Shown here: positions 11,323 through 21,423 of the stretch, piece after piece
Position numbering within the stretch: position 1 is the first letter of the stretch
Layout of the letters: every line of letters begins with the position of its first letter
Source of the DNA: Ruminiclostridium sp.
Lineage (GTDB): Bacteria > Bacillota > Clostridia > Oscillospirales > Ruminococcaceae
Direction of reading: 5' to 3'
Assembly (NCBI GenBank): GCA_016282095.1
Contig: JAEEJW010000083.1
Coordinates: forward strand, 1 to 39,039
DNA length: 39,039 nucleotides
The notes under the pieces: generated by a model
The model's input: only the letters and a program-made list of their open reading frames with translations
Database searches by the model: none
Told to the model about the DNA's origin: nothing
Program-made: the position numbers and the translations under genes

Positions 11323-12375
11323 ATGGCCATAACAATCGGAACACTGGTATTTTCGTTGATATGCTGGGCGGTATTCTATCTTTCGTTCGTTATGGACAGA
11401 AGCAGATACCGTAACTGTTACCTGCTGTTCATCGCCCTTACCTCGGTGATACCGTTCATCATAAACATCACCGGCTCCTACAGTAAAGAGATCATGCTGA
11501 CACTGCTGTACCTGATAATGGCCGGACTTCTCATAACACCATTCTTCCTGATACACAACGGCATCGTGATGATAAAGAACGAGGGACGGCACCTGCCGCA
11601 GCTCCTTTCCCTGGCACTCGGCATAGTGATCCTGATCGGGGAACTTGCGGCACTGGCGAACACAATAGCGGGAGCTATGACCTATGATACCGAAGAATAT
11701 CGGGCATTCCTGCGTTCCGGCCCGTTTATCGCCGGCTCGCTGTTCAGCATAACAGTCGGTTATATCTCGATGTCATTTCTCATATTCCTGATCTATACAC
11801 TGTTTATGCAGATAATACCGTGGCACGGTGACTTCGATTATGTTATAGTACTCGGCTCAGGACTTATCGAGAGAAACAAAGTCCCGAAACTCCTTCAGGA
11901 CAGACTTGACAAAGCAATAGAAGTATACAGGAAAGCACCGGGACGCCCTAAACTGATAACCTCGGGAGGACAAGGCGACGATGAGGCTCTGCCGGAAGCA
12001 GAGGCGATGAAGAACTATCTGATAGCGAGCGGAATACCGGAAGAGGACATTATCACCGAACCTGCCTCGACCACAACGCTTGAGAATCTCCGCAATTCCA
12101 AGGAGATCATAGACAGCCGCGAAGGCGGAAAAAAGACCGCTGTAGTAAGCAGCAACTACCACGTTTACAGGGCTCTGAGGCTCTGCAAGAAGCTGGGCTT
12201 CTCCTGCACCGGAATAGGCGGTCACGTTGCGTTCTATTTCTGGCCGAGCGCCCTTATACGCGAATATATCGCGATACACGCCGAGATCAAGCATGCGGTC
12301 ATCTTCGTACTCGGGTGGGTCACCTGTATTATTCTGACGATCCTGATCTCTGTCGGCGTGATCGACCTGTTCTGA
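11323..12375 (+). CDS. YdcF/SanA/ElyC-family (DUF218) membrane protein
   Basis: Polytopic N-terminus then DYVIVLGSGLIERNKVPKLLQDRLDKAIEVYRK...LITSGGQGDDE...EPASTTTLENLRNSKEII; ATG 11323 follows AGGAGG (ORF track starts upstream at 11227). Confidence 0.88.
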   Translation: MAITIGTLVFSLICWAVFYLSFVMDRSRYRNCYLLFIALTSVIPFIINITGSYSKEIMLTLLYLIMAGLLITPFFLIHNGIVMIKNEGRHLPQLLSLALGIVILIGELAALANTIAGAMTYDTEEYRAFLRSGPFIAGSLFSITVGYISMSFLIFLIYTLFMQIIPWHGDFDYVIVLGSGLIERNKVPKLLQDRLDKAIEVYRKAPGRPKLITSGGQGDDEALPEAEAMKNYLIASGIPEEDIITEPASTTTLENLRNSKEIIDSREGGKKTAVVSSNYHVYRALRLCKKLGFSCTGIGGHVAFYFWPSALIREYIAIHAEIKHAVIFVLGWVTCIILTILISVGVIDLF

Positions 12376-12410
12376 CTCTGCCCGAGGCCGCCGCGGCGAA
12401 ATATCTGAAA

Positions 12411-12447
12411 GCGCACGGTGCATTTTCTGTCCCGTGCATTATTTTTT
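12411..12447 (+). terminator. probable rho-independent terminator
   Basis: GCACGG (12413-12418) pairs with CCGTGC (12432-12437), followed by ATTATTTTTT. Confidence 0.5.
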
Positions 12448-12521
12448 CCCGGAAAACGTTACTTTTATATCCCGGATGACGACTATATTTATAGAGAACT
12501 AAAATAACACGGGAGGTCGGA

Positions 12522-13082
12522 ATGAACGACGACAGGATCATTGAGCTGTATTTCGCCCGTTCGGAGGACGCCATAACCGAGACCGACAGGAAATACGGCG
12601 GCGCGTGCAGGAGCATGGCATATAACATTCTCGGCAGTCACGAAGATGCCGAGGAGTGTGTCAGCGATACATATATGCGGGTTTGGGAGACTATACCGCC
12701 GAAGCGCCCCTCAAAGCTCGGCGCTTTTGTGGTGGGCATAGCCCGTCATGTCGCCCTTGATCTGTACCGCGCCGCAAATCGTCTGAAAAACGGCGGGGGA
12801 TACAATTCCGTCGGCTATGACGAGATAGCGGACTGTCTGCCCGCCGCGGAGACGGTAGAAAGCACAGTTGACCGCGCCGCCGTGCTGAACGCGGTAGAGA
12901 AGTTCCTTTCGGAGCTGCCGCGGGACAAGCAGATAATGTTCGTGCGGCGTTATTACTATTGCAGTACCTGCGGCGAGATAGCCCGCGATCTGCACACGAC
13001 AGAGAGCAGCGTAAAGATGAGCCTTATGCGCCTGCGGGAGAAGCTGCGGAAATATCTTGAAAAGGAGGGCATAAGTATATGA
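12522..13082 (+). CDS. ECF-type RNA polymerase sigma factor
   Basis: 186 aa; region 2-like NILGSHEDAEECVSDTYMRVWETIPP, region 4-like FLSELPRDKQIMFVRRYYYCSTCGEIARDLHTTESSVKMSLMRLREKL. Confidence 0.92.
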   Translation: MNDDRIIELYFARSEDAITETDRKYGGACRSMAYNILGSHEDAEECVSDTYMRVWETIPPKRPSKLGAFVVGIARHVALDLYRAANRLKNGGGYNSVGYDEIADCLPAAETVESTVDRAAVLNAVEKFLSELPRDKQIMFVRRYYYCSTCGEIARDLHTTESSVKMSLMRLREKLRKYLEKEGISI

Positions 13083-16000
13083 GACGTGAAGACCTGTTCA
13101 TGGATATACTCGGCGGTCTGGACGAAAAATACGTCGCGGCGGCGATGCCCTCCGGCCGTGAAGTCTCCCCTGCCCCCGCAGATACAGAGACTCCAGCGTA
13201 CACCGAAAGCGCCGAAGTCAGCAAGCGCGATGTGCGCATATATATGGCTGTCCGCGCCCTCGGTCTGGCAGCAGCTGTCGTGCTTGTTGTCGGTGCGGCG
13301 GTGCTTCTGATAAAGAACTGGGATAAGATAGCGGTCAGAGAACCGGACAGACCGGGAGTTATAACTACCGTAAGTGAGCCGGTTGTAACTACAGCGGACA
13401 GCTCCGGCAGCAAAAACAGTATAGTGTCTTTCGATGAGATCAGAAAAATGCTCTTCTATAATGATAAAAACATTATCCTGCCTTGTACGGTCAGCGATAT
13501 ACTTGCGCTTGACAGCAGATTCACAATTGGCGAGTCAACAGAAGATGAAAACGGCAGTTTCACCTCCATAATGCTCGGAAATGAGCTTGTGTGCAGCCTG
13601 ACCGCAGCTAAGAGCGGAACAGATGTTGATATACCGGAGGGCTGTCAGCTTGTATCTCTTGCGATACGAAAAGGAGATCATTTCTCGTTGTTTGGCGGGA
13701 AGATAAAGCCCGGAACAACGATTGACGAGATAAAGAGCATACTGGGCGAACCTGTCCATAATGACGAATACCCCGACTACAGCTATAAATTTGAGAGCAG
13801 CGGCAATACGATCTCCATAAACGATCTGCGCTTCGACGATGACGGAAAGCTGATACAAATGCCTGATATCTGCTATATCGGAAAGAACCCTGCCGACCCC
13901 TTCGGACAGATAACCGACACCTCCATGCCGGAGCCGTTCGCCCCGGCAGAGACCAACTTTGGGGCGTGGAAATTCTCCGCTCAGTGGGACAGGAAATTCG
14001 GAAACCATTACTCCGCGGCGGAGATATATCTCATCGACCTTGCGGCTCCTGCGGACAGGGACAGATACAATAAGGCGGCGGAGATAACGCACGAAACGCC
14101 CTATATGCTCGACGACAGCGCCAACGACTATAATCATGCGCGGATCATGGGGCTTGAGGGCGACGCCCTTGCGGAAATGATAAAAAAGCGCAACGAGGAA
14201 TACTCCGACAACCACTGGCTTACCGAATACCGTTACAGAGACGAGGAGACCGAGCTTCTGACAAGCGGCACCCGCGCGCAGATCATCGAGCATTTCAGGA
14301 GCGACCTCGCGATCGTCGTCGGTGAGAACGTGTTCTCTCCGATGTGGCTCTACTATCACACGGACGAGGATTACAGGGCAGCGGGGATAACCGGAGTGCG
14401 GATAACGGAGATGATCCCGTACTATAAGTTCGCGTTCCGTGAAAACACGACCGGGAGCCGTATGACCGATGAGGCGTGGGAGGCGTTCTACTCGAAGCTT
14501 AGTAACTACGCGGACACCGAAACGAACACAGTCCGGGAGCAGATCGAGTACGCCGAGCTGCCCGTGCCGTGGAAATACTACCGTAACATACAGGACAACG
14601 AGCTCGACAGTCTGGTATATAATTTCCTGCTCGAAAATCAGGAGCAGATCGAATTGTTCCGGCGGCTTTATCTCTGGGGCTGTGACGCGCCGGGAACGCA
14701 GTATCTTACACGCAGATACCCCGACGCAGAGAATCCGGAGCAGGAATATCAGTACCGTATGCAGGACAGCTCCGTGCTGCCGTTCGGGACGATAGAAGAG
14801 TTCCGCGAGTGGATGCACGAATACTTCTCCGACGGTGTCTGCGAACGGTACAGCTTACAGATGTTCGACGGCTGGTATCAGGACGGGTACTATGTTCCGC
14901 CGTATTTCATCGAGGAAAACGGGAAGCTGTACAGATACTGCATGATAGGCAACCCTAAATGCGAAATGGACTACAAGACCGCAAAGGTCATAGACATGGA
15001 TATATGGAGGATAAGCGACGACGGCTGGAGAAGTATAGTTGACGGTACGCTGTTTTTCGCCTGCATAGGCCCCGAAAACAAGCTGCCCGCGCTGGAATAT
15101 ACGGCGTATTACGGAACGATAGAGATAAAGGACGGAAAACCAAAACTCGGCTTTGTACCTGGAGTCTGGCTTTTCGAGTATCACGGAGAGACCACCGGTG
15201 AAATAGAGGGCATCTGGCGCGAAAAGACCAACGAGGACATGAAGAAGAAATACGAACAGCTCGCCGGAGCCCTTATCGGACAGCAAAGAACAGAGCTGTC
15301 GCTTGTGGACAATAGCTCGGGCTTCGGTGAGGCAGGTCTGCGGATATTCGAGGACGCGTTCTACGGCGAGTGGGAGCCGGAAACCGAGCCCTATGAGAAA
15401 AATATCATGCTCACATACAAGCTGGATATGTTCAGCTTTGAGAATTTCGCCTACCCCAGCTATATCGCAGAGACCGACGAGCTGTGGGTGCTTGCGTACA
15501 TCAACGGCGGCGCGGCCGAGTGCTGTGTGGTGCGCAGGGACGATCCCGACACGCTGTACCGCGGCTGGTGGGAAAAGGCGGAGGACCCGGACGCGAATGA
15601 TACCCTTATCACCTATAATAACAGGGGGATATACAGGAAGAAAAACGACTTTATCCTCGAGCGCGGCTTCAGGGCGGGCGACACCGTGAGCCGCTTCGGG
15701 CTGTACAAGCTGATGACGCAGTACAATTCCGAAATATGGGGCAAATTCTGCGCAGAGATTGGATTCAAGTGGCCGTATGCGCTTGACCGTGCCGTATCCT
15801 TCACCGACAGCGAGGGAGAAGAATGGACGACCGCCTGTACCGCATCGCTGCCCTCGCGGGTCATGTACTATATCGGCGGCAACTACACCGACAATATCAC
15901 GCTTGCTGTGAGATTCTTCAACAAGAAGGAATACGATCTTTATGTCGGGAATAATTACAGCTCGGCGTATGAGCCGAAGGAGCACTACTTCGCGCTGACT

Positions 16001-16540
16001 CTCTCTACGGACGAGAACAATATCGCAAGCGTTGAGTACCGTCCCATGGACGAGATGTATCGTGAGTATGACAAGATGACGTTCGGCTCGGATGATGCAG
16101 GGAAGTATTCTGTTAAGCTCGTGTGTCACGACATAAAGACGGTGTTCGGTTCGTTACGGTTCGCAAGCGCCGAAATCGAGCTCCGGAGCGGTGATGAGCT
16201 CATAGCGTCCAAAAGCTTCTCAACTCCGTTCGTCGGGCTCAACGAAATGAGCTGCCTGAACAATGACGATATAAACATTCGTGTTTTCGAGGGTGGGAAA
16301 GATCATGCTCTCATAGCGGTGATGCTGCCGGAGGAGAACGATGACCGGAAATTCTATATCACCACGCTGTACTGGTATAACGGCACGGAGTTGAATGAGC
16401 TTGACAGATTCCCGGAGCTGCTTTCTCCCGACGATCTGGTTTTCGATGAAAACGAGATCCTGCGCTATACCGACATGAACGGCGAGAACCACGCCTATGC
16501 CGTGAGCGAAAGCGGAACATGGCTGATGAGAGCCGGCTGA
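13079..16540 (+). CDS. Very large (1153 aa) single-span membrane protein, candidate anti-sigma factor of the preceding ECF sigma factor
   Basis: ATGA overlap with the sigma gene; short N-terminal region, one hydrophobic segment (ALGLAAAVVLVVGAAVLLI), then about 1000 aa predicted extracytoplasmic region. Confidence 0.7.
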   Translation: MRREDLFMDILGGLDEKYVAAAMPSGREVSPAPADTETPAYTESAEVSKRDVRIYMAVRALGLAAAVVLVVGAAVLLIKNWDKIAVREPDRPGVITTVSEPVVTTADSSGSKNSIVSFDEIRKMLFYNDKNIILPCTVSDILALDSRFTIGESTEDENGSFTSIMLGNELVCSLTAAKSGTDVDIPEGCQLVSLAIRKGDHFSLFGGKIKPGTTIDEIKSILGEPVHNDEYPDYSYKFESSGNTISINDLRFDDDGKLIQMPDICYIGKNPADPFGQITDTSMPEPFAPAETNFGAWKFSAQWDRKFGNHYSAAEIYLIDLAAPADRDRYNKAAEITHETPYMLDDSANDYNHARIMGLEGDALAEMIKKRNEEYSDNHWLTEYRYRDEETELLTSGTRAQIIEHFRSDLAIVVGENVFSPMWLYYHTDEDYRAAGITGVRITEMIPYYKFAFRENTTGSRMTDEAWEAFYSKLSNYADTETNTVREQIEYAELPVPWKYYRNIQDNELDSLVYNFLLENQEQIELFRRLYLWGCDAPGTQYLTRRYPDAENPEQEYQYRMQDSSVLPFGTIEEFREWMHEYFSDGVCERYSLQMFDGWYQDGYYVPPYFIEENGKLYRYCMIGNPKCEMDYKTAKVIDMDIWRISDDGWRSIVDGTLFFACIGPENKLPALEYTAYYGTIEIKDGKPKLGFVPGVWLFEYHGETTGEIEGIWREKTNEDMKKKYEQLAGALIGQQRTELSLVDNSSGFGEAGLRIFEDAFYGEWEPETEPYEKNIMLTYKLDMFSFENFAYPSYIAETDELWVLAYINGGAAECCVVRRDDPDTLYRGWWEKAEDPDANDTLITYNNRGIYRKKNDFILERGFRAGDTVSRFGLYKLMTQYNSEIWGKFCAEIGFKWPYALDRAVSFTDSEGEEWTTACTASLPSRVMYYIGGNYTDNITLAVRFFNKKEYDLYVGNNYSSAYEPKEHYFALTLSTDENNIASVEYRPMDEMYREYDKMTFGSDDAGKYSVKLVCHDIKTVFGSLRFASAEIELRSGDELIASKSFSTPFVGLNEMSCLNNDDINIRVFEGGKDHALIAVMLPEENDDRKFYITTLYWYNGTELNELDRFPELLSPDDLVFDENEILRYTDMNGENHAYAVSESGTWLMRAG

Positions 16541-16592
16541 ACATACCGTGACGCATTGATGCCAGCTATGCAATAACCGCATAATAAAATAT

Positions 16593-16626
16593 CTGCTCCT
16601 TCTGATAGTCAGAAGGAGCAGTTTTT
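16593..16626. terminator. rho-independent terminator between convergent genes
   Basis: CTGCTCCTTCTGA-TAG-TCAGAAGGAGCAG perfect 13-bp stem followed by TTTTT on the plus strand. Confidence 0.8.
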
Positions 16627-16683
16627 GTTGTTATGCAGAGATCAGATCGTTCTGAAAAGCTGCCTGCCGGATTGGTTTACAGA

Positions 16684-17655
16684 TCACTGTTCAAAAGGAT
16701 ATTTCAGACCCCAGCCCTCGCGTATCCTGTCCATGATACCGAGCATGAATACGGATTCATCAAGGGGCATGGAACGGCTTTCGGTAAGTCCGGACTTTAT
16801 GCAGTCCATGCTTTCATATACCTCATACTCGTAACCGGTTATCTGCTTCGGGACATCGACGTGCTTTATCAGGTTATCGTTTGTATCGAACACATTTATT
16901 GCATTCGGATTGTTGATATTCTCTACCACCATGTAACCCTTGTCTCCGTAGAAGATGCCCTTGCGGTCTGAACGCGAGAAGATGCCGTGCGTGAGCACAG
17001 CGATCCTGCCGTCACGGTAGATGAGCGTTATCGACTCACGGCCGTCAACACCCGTGTCGGTCATGACCACCGAAGATTCAATGTGCTCTATGTCCTTACC
17101 GAAGTGCATAAGTGCGAAATTTATGCCGTACACTCCGAGATCGAGCAGTGCTCCGCCGGCAAGAGCCGGGTCTATGAGTCTGCGGTTTCCGCTTATGGTA
17201 TAGGACAGGTTCGCCGTCAGGGTATCTACTTTGCCGATTATACCGCTTGCGATCAGATCGTCGATCAGCTTCCTCGACGGCTGATACCGCGGCCATATGG
17301 CTTCGGTCACAAATACTCCGTTTGACCGGGCAGCCTCCGCAAGGGCTCTTGCCTGCCCCGCGTTTACTGTAAATGCCTTTTCGCACAGCACCGGTCTGCC
17401 GTTCTCCACACAGAGCATAGCGTTGGCGAAGTGCTCCGAATGCGGTGTCGCGATATACACAAGATCCACATTTTCGTCTTTCGCCAGATCTTCATAGCTG
17501 CCGTAAGCCTTCTCAAAACCGTACTTTTCAGCGAAAGCCTTTGCTTTGTCAATGTCTCTTGACGCTATGGCGTATTTCGCCGCGCCGTCCATTCCCGCGA
17601 GGGTCACTGCCATTGTGGAAGCAATCCCGCCTGCGCCTATAATGCCAATGTTCAT
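16684..17655 (-). CDS. Gfo/Idh/MocA family oxidoreductase
   Basis: MNIGIIGAGGIASTMAVTLAGMDGAAKYAIASRDIDKAKAFAEKYGFEKAYGSYEDL; VYIATPHSEH; CEKAFTVN; start chosen at the internal Met before the Rossmann motif (ORF track starts at 17676). Confidence 0.93.
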   Translation of the reverse strand: MNIGIIGAGGIASTMAVTLAGMDGAAKYAIASRDIDKAKAFAEKYGFEKAYGSYEDLAKDENVDLVYIATPHSEHFANAMLCVENGRPVLCEKAFTVNAGQARALAEAARSNGVFVTEAIWPRYQPSRKLIDDLIASGIIGKVDTLTANLSYTISGNRRLIDPALAGGALLDLGVYGINFALMHFGKDIEHIESSVVMTDTGVDGRESITLIYRDGRIAVLTHGIFSRSDRKGIFYGDKGYMVVENINNPNAINVFDTNDNLIKHVDVPKQITGYEYEVYESMDCIKSGLTESRSMPLDESVFMLGIMDRIREGWGLKYPFEQ

Positions 17656-17672
17656 TGTCCGCTCCTTTACTG

Positions 17673-19652
17673 TCACTTGCTTCCGAATACCTTGTCGATG
17701 TACTTTGTCATTTTGCCTATATTATCCGCACGCGCGGAAAGGAAATCGCGTATGCACTGTGAACTTGCGTAACCGCCGTTCAGTGCTTCTTCGCTGCTGC
17801 CAGTACCGGGATAGCGCTCAAAGAACTGGTCATACAGCGGCGAATATATGCTCTCAAATTCCGAAAGCCGCTCCAGCGCCCTGCCCTGTGCGAACAGCCC
17901 GTCTGACAGCCCGGTAAGGCGCTCCTTGAAACGTTCACGGAATCCCTCGTTCGTTATCATATACGCAAAGCACAGCACCGCCGGATTTTTTGTGTCCATA
18001 TCCAGCAGACCCTTTGGTTTGTAATTGTCCTCGCGTATCGTATTGGTCGGAGCATCTCCGGCACCGCTGACTCCGCCGAATTCCATATCATAGAACATGA
18101 ATCTCCAGCGCCCGTCGGCATAAGGATTTGTGGTGTCGATGCTGCGTGTCTTCCACATTGACCAGTTCTTGCCCGGCCAGTCCCATTTGTTATTTATCCA
18201 GCATTCCACAGCGAAGTAATCCATGACAGACTGCGGATCGACCAGTCTGCAAAGTGCCTCATAGTCCGCATCGGATACACAGTCGGTATGGGAGGCGAAG
18301 AAATCGGTCAGCGGCGCGAAGTAGTAACCTTCGTCCGTCTCACCCTTCGGAAGACTGCCCTCGTCCAGCTTATAGCCGCACTCGTACTTTTCGGCATCGC
18401 CCTTGTAAACCAGAACTTCGTCCTTGTTAACGCCGTGAACGCTCTCGAAGAAATCATCGCTGTGGTCTTCCTCAAGCACATATAATCCCCAGTATTCGCC
18501 GTTCAGATACAGCACACACGGGCGTGAGCGCTTGGTTTCACAGGCCGTGCCGCGGACGAGAGACTGCCAGTAGGTATCGTTGAATTTTGCCGTGAACGCG
18601 CAGTTTCCGCCTGCACGGAGCACCAGTTTCTTGAACTTGTCGATGGTCTTGCCGCTGTCGTCCTTGTAATCCTCGCCGAATACCGCGTATTTGAAATTCT
18701 TCTTTCCGTATTCCTTGCGCGCCTGGATACGGAAACCTTTCTGAAGGTCGGAACGGGAGTAATTGCCCTGAATACGGACACCGCAATTCTGGGTGAACAT
18801 GACATCGGTGCTGCCGTCCGCGGAGAATTCCATGAATGTGACCGCCGCCGGACGCTCCCACTCCTTGCCGCGCTGATTGTAATTCGCTTCGAGTCTGCGG
18901 GCAATATCCGGGTCGCGCACCTTTCGGTTCTCTTTCAGATACTCTTCCAGAGCTTGATCGAACAGATCACCCTTGACATAGATGCCGGTTTCGCTGTCGA
19001 AGAGATCGTCATAGTCCACGACAAGGCTTATCACCGCGAGACTGCTGCCGGCAGCCCTGCAGCTCTCCGCAAGGCCCTGTATATGTTCCTCTGCTGTGCC
19101 GATAAAATATACAGCATTCATACTTCCGGAGAACGAACCGTCCGGTAGCTTCACGGCTGCCCTGACGACAGTGCATTTGTCCACTGCGTCATCAGAAGGC
19201 GCTTCAACAGTGGTAACAAAGCCGGTACGCTCCTTGTCGATCTCGCAGAACGAACCCGCGAACAGCGCCGGATCCACTGCCGAAACCACATTCTTCTCAC
19301 CTCTGCGGTCATTTATCCTGATCGGGGCGGAGTACTTCTTTGATTCCGGGCCTGCCGGATCGCTGCCGTCCGTGGTATAGTATATCTCGCCGTCCGCCGT
19401 TTCCATTGTCAGATCGAATGCTTCGGGATAGACACCGGATCTGGCAGAAAACGTTATCACGGCTTGCGGCACATCACCGTCATTTTTTTCATCTTCGGAG
19501 ACTGTCGTTACAGGCAGCTCCGGAGCCGCAGTACTCCCTGCCGGCGCGGCTGCCTGTGCCGTGCCCTCCTGCCGGGCGGGTGCGCTGTTATTGCACCCGC
19601 TCAGTACAAACAGGGAAACTGCCAGCATTGTGCAGATGATTCTTTTCTTCAT
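17673..19652 (-). CDS. CotH kinase family lipoprotein with a chitobiase/HEX C-terminal-type domain
   Basis: 659 aa; lipobox VLSGCNN; GEIYYTTDGSDPAGPESKKYSAPI; CotH-like FKKLVLRAGGNCAFTAKFNDTYWQSLVRG...LYLNGEYWGLYVLEEDHSDDFFE. Confidence 0.88.
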   Translation of the reverse strand: MKKRIICTMLAVSLFVLSGCNNSAPARQEGTAQAAAPAGSTAAPELPVTTVSEDEKNDGDVPQAVITFSARSGVYPEAFDLTMETADGEIYYTTDGSDPAGPESKKYSAPIRINDRRGEKNVVSAVDPALFAGSFCEIDKERTGFVTTVEAPSDDAVDKCTVVRAAVKLPDGSFSGSMNAVYFIGTAEEHIQGLAESCRAAGSSLAVISLVVDYDDLFDSETGIYVKGDLFDQALEEYLKENRKVRDPDIARRLEANYNQRGKEWERPAAVTFMEFSADGSTDVMFTQNCGVRIQGNYSRSDLQKGFRIQARKEYGKKNFKYAVFGEDYKDDSGKTIDKFKKLVLRAGGNCAFTAKFNDTYWQSLVRGTACETKRSRPCVLYLNGEYWGLYVLEEDHSDDFFESVHGVNKDEVLVYKGDAEKYECGYKLDEGSLPKGETDEGYYFAPLTDFFASHTDCVSDADYEALCRLVDPQSVMDYFAVECWINNKWDWPGKNWSMWKTRSIDTTNPYADGRWRFMFYDMEFGGVSGAGDAPTNTIREDNYKPKGLLDMDTKNPAVLCFAYMITNEGFRERFKERLTGLSDGLFAQGRALERLSEFESIYSPLYDQFFERYPGTGSSEEALNGGYASSQCIRDFLSARADNIGKMTKYIDKVFGSK

Positions 19653-19695
19653 ACCGGTTTGTTCCTTTGCAAGATAGAATATTCAGATAGTTCGG

Positions 19696-21423
19696 TTACT
19701 CATTGCCTGCGGATCCGTAATATCTGAATCCGAGCATCGTAATGTCGTCGAACTGCGGTGCCTCACCGACAAATGTATCCACCGAGGCCTTCAGAGCCCG
19801 TAGCACATCTTTCTGCGGAGCATCGTATTCCACGCTGTTCAGTGCTTCGAGCATACGGTCGGTGCCGTAGAGTTCGTTATGAGCGTCCGTAGCTTCGGCA
19901 ACACCGTCGGTGTAGACAAAGAGACTGTCGCCGGGGTGAAGCTCGAACTCGTGCTCTCTGAACCTGATCCCCTCCATAGTCGCCACCGCGGGCGAGTGAC
20001 GGTACTCCACAAGCTCATATTTCCCGCCGCTGCGGCGGATCACAGGGTGCTCGTGGCCTGCGTTGGCTGCCATACCCTTACCTGTGGAAATTTCAAGTAT
20101 CCCGAGCCATACGGTCACGAAAAGTTCCGCCTTGTTGCCTTCGCAGAGCTGTTCGTTGGCCTGCATCAGCACCTTGGCAGGAGACAGTTCTCCGAGCTGT
20201 GCGTGGTTCTTTATAAGCGTCTTTGCGATAACCATGAAAAGCGCTGCCGGAACACCCTTGCCCGAAACATCCGCCATAACCAGAGCGAGGTGATCATCGT
20301 CTATGAGGAAGAAGTCATAGAAGTCGCCGCCTACTTCCTTTGCAGGCGTCATGGTAGCAAATATGTCAAATTCCTTCCTGCCGGGGAAGGGCGGGAATAT
20401 GGACGGCAGCATATCTGCCTGGATCTGTGTGGCTACATTGAGCTCCGCGCCTATACGTTCCTTTTCCGCTGTGATCTTTGTTATATTCTCGATATAGTCC
20501 TTTATGTCGATCTCCATGCGCAGGAGGCTTTCACTCAGGAGCTGTATCTCATCACGAGTCTTTATCTTTCCGAGCTTGTCGGAAATCTCCGCGTTGTGAC
20601 CGACAAATTTCTCTGCCTCTGCGGCAGCTACGATGATAGGCTTTATTATCGCCTGTACGATAGCGAAAGCGCCGATAGCCAGAAGTACTGCCATTATGAT
20701 GCCCGATACGATAAGCACTCTTACAACGAATTCGGTAATATCGCTCTCAAGAGTGAGCATCGGTATCTCTACATTTATGAAAGCAACTGCGGCGCCGCCG
20801 TAAGAGACAGGATACGAAGCGGTAAGAATATAACCGAACTGATAGTTTGTGATAATCTTGCGCTCAAAGGGCTGGCCTGTTCTCGCGGCTTCCTCGATAT
20901 CCTTCCTGTAATCGGGATATACGGGACTGCGGTCACCTATGGCGAATTGCAGTGACGGCTCATAATAGCTGTCCATTATGTAGACAATGGGCTTCCATTC
21001 CTTCGCCTCGGCTTTTTCGGGAGTGTAGGAAGTCAGCTCCTCAATATCGCACCAGCTCACGAAGATATCGTTCGCACCCATGCTGCGGCGCAGTTTGTCG
21101 ATATACTCCCATATCTCACGGTACCGGTCAGACTCCATGACCGTATCAAGTTCGGACTTGCTGATCTCGCCCGCGTCGAATTTCCTTGCAAGCTCCGCAT
21201 AATCGGTAAGCTCCTGCCGCGTGAAATATCCCTCCGCCACATGAGCAGTCTGATAAGCTACGGTATTGTAATGATCCGTTATGGATTTGGTGTAGGTATC
21301 CAAACCTACAATTATTGCTGCGACTGTTATGGCAATGATTATCAGTACAAATCCGATGATGAATTTCGGTGCAAGTCCGAATTTTATCTTTCGTGACGTA
21401 TTCCGAGCATTATTTTCTTCCAT
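19696..21423 (-). CDS. SpoIIE/RsbU-type PP2C serine phosphatase with N-terminal membrane sensor
   Basis: 575 aa; two hydrophobic segments flanking an extracytoplasmic region; phosphatase domain IQADMLPSIFPPFPGRKEFDIFATMTPAKEVGGDFYDFFLIDDDHLALVMADVSGKGVPAALFM. Confidence 0.92.
   Translation of the reverse strand: MEENNARNTSRKIKFGLAPKFIIGFVLIIIAITVAAIIVGLDTYTKSITDHYNTVAYQTAHVAEGYFTRQELTDYAELARKFDAGEISKSELDTVMESDRYREIWEYIDKLRRSMGANDIFVSWCDIEELTSYTPEKAEAKEWKPIVYIMDSYYEPSLQFAIGDRSPVYPDYRKDIEEAARTGQPFERKIITNYQFGYILTASYPVSYGGAAVAFINVEIPMLTLESDITEFVVRVLIVSGIIMAVLLAIGAFAIVQAIIKPIIVAAAEAEKFVGHNAEISDKLGKIKTRDEIQLLSESLLRMEIDIKDYIENITKITAEKERIGAELNVATQIQADMLPSIFPPFPGRKEFDIFATMTPAKEVGGDFYDFFLIDDDHLALVMADVSGKGVPAALFMVIAKTLIKNHAQLGELSPAKVLMQANEQLCEGNKAELFVTVWLGILEISTGKGMAANAGHEHPVIRRSGGKYELVEYRHSPAVATMEGIRFREHEFELHPGDSLFVYTDGVAEATDAHNELYGTDRMLEALNSVEYDAPQKDVLRALKASVDTFVGEAPQFDDITMLGFRYYGSAGNE

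Noticed and set aside
12522-13082. ECF sigma factor as the output of the two partner-switch modules
   Set aside because: It is 3.6 kb away across convergent terminator 16593-16626, coupled to its own membrane protein, and ECF factors are not the usual RsbW-type targets; no direct evidence links them.
13535-16129. Long minus-strand ORFs (427 and 424 aa) antisense to the 1153-aa protein
   Set aside because: No family resemblance, and the plus-strand frame is continuous, coupled to the sigma gene and ends just before a terminator.
21384-21423. 40-nt overlap between GH3 and phosphatase genes as a possible frameshift
   Set aside because: Both proteins look complete at their ends and an AAGGAGG precedes the phosphatase ATG, so ordinary translational overlap is the simpler reading.
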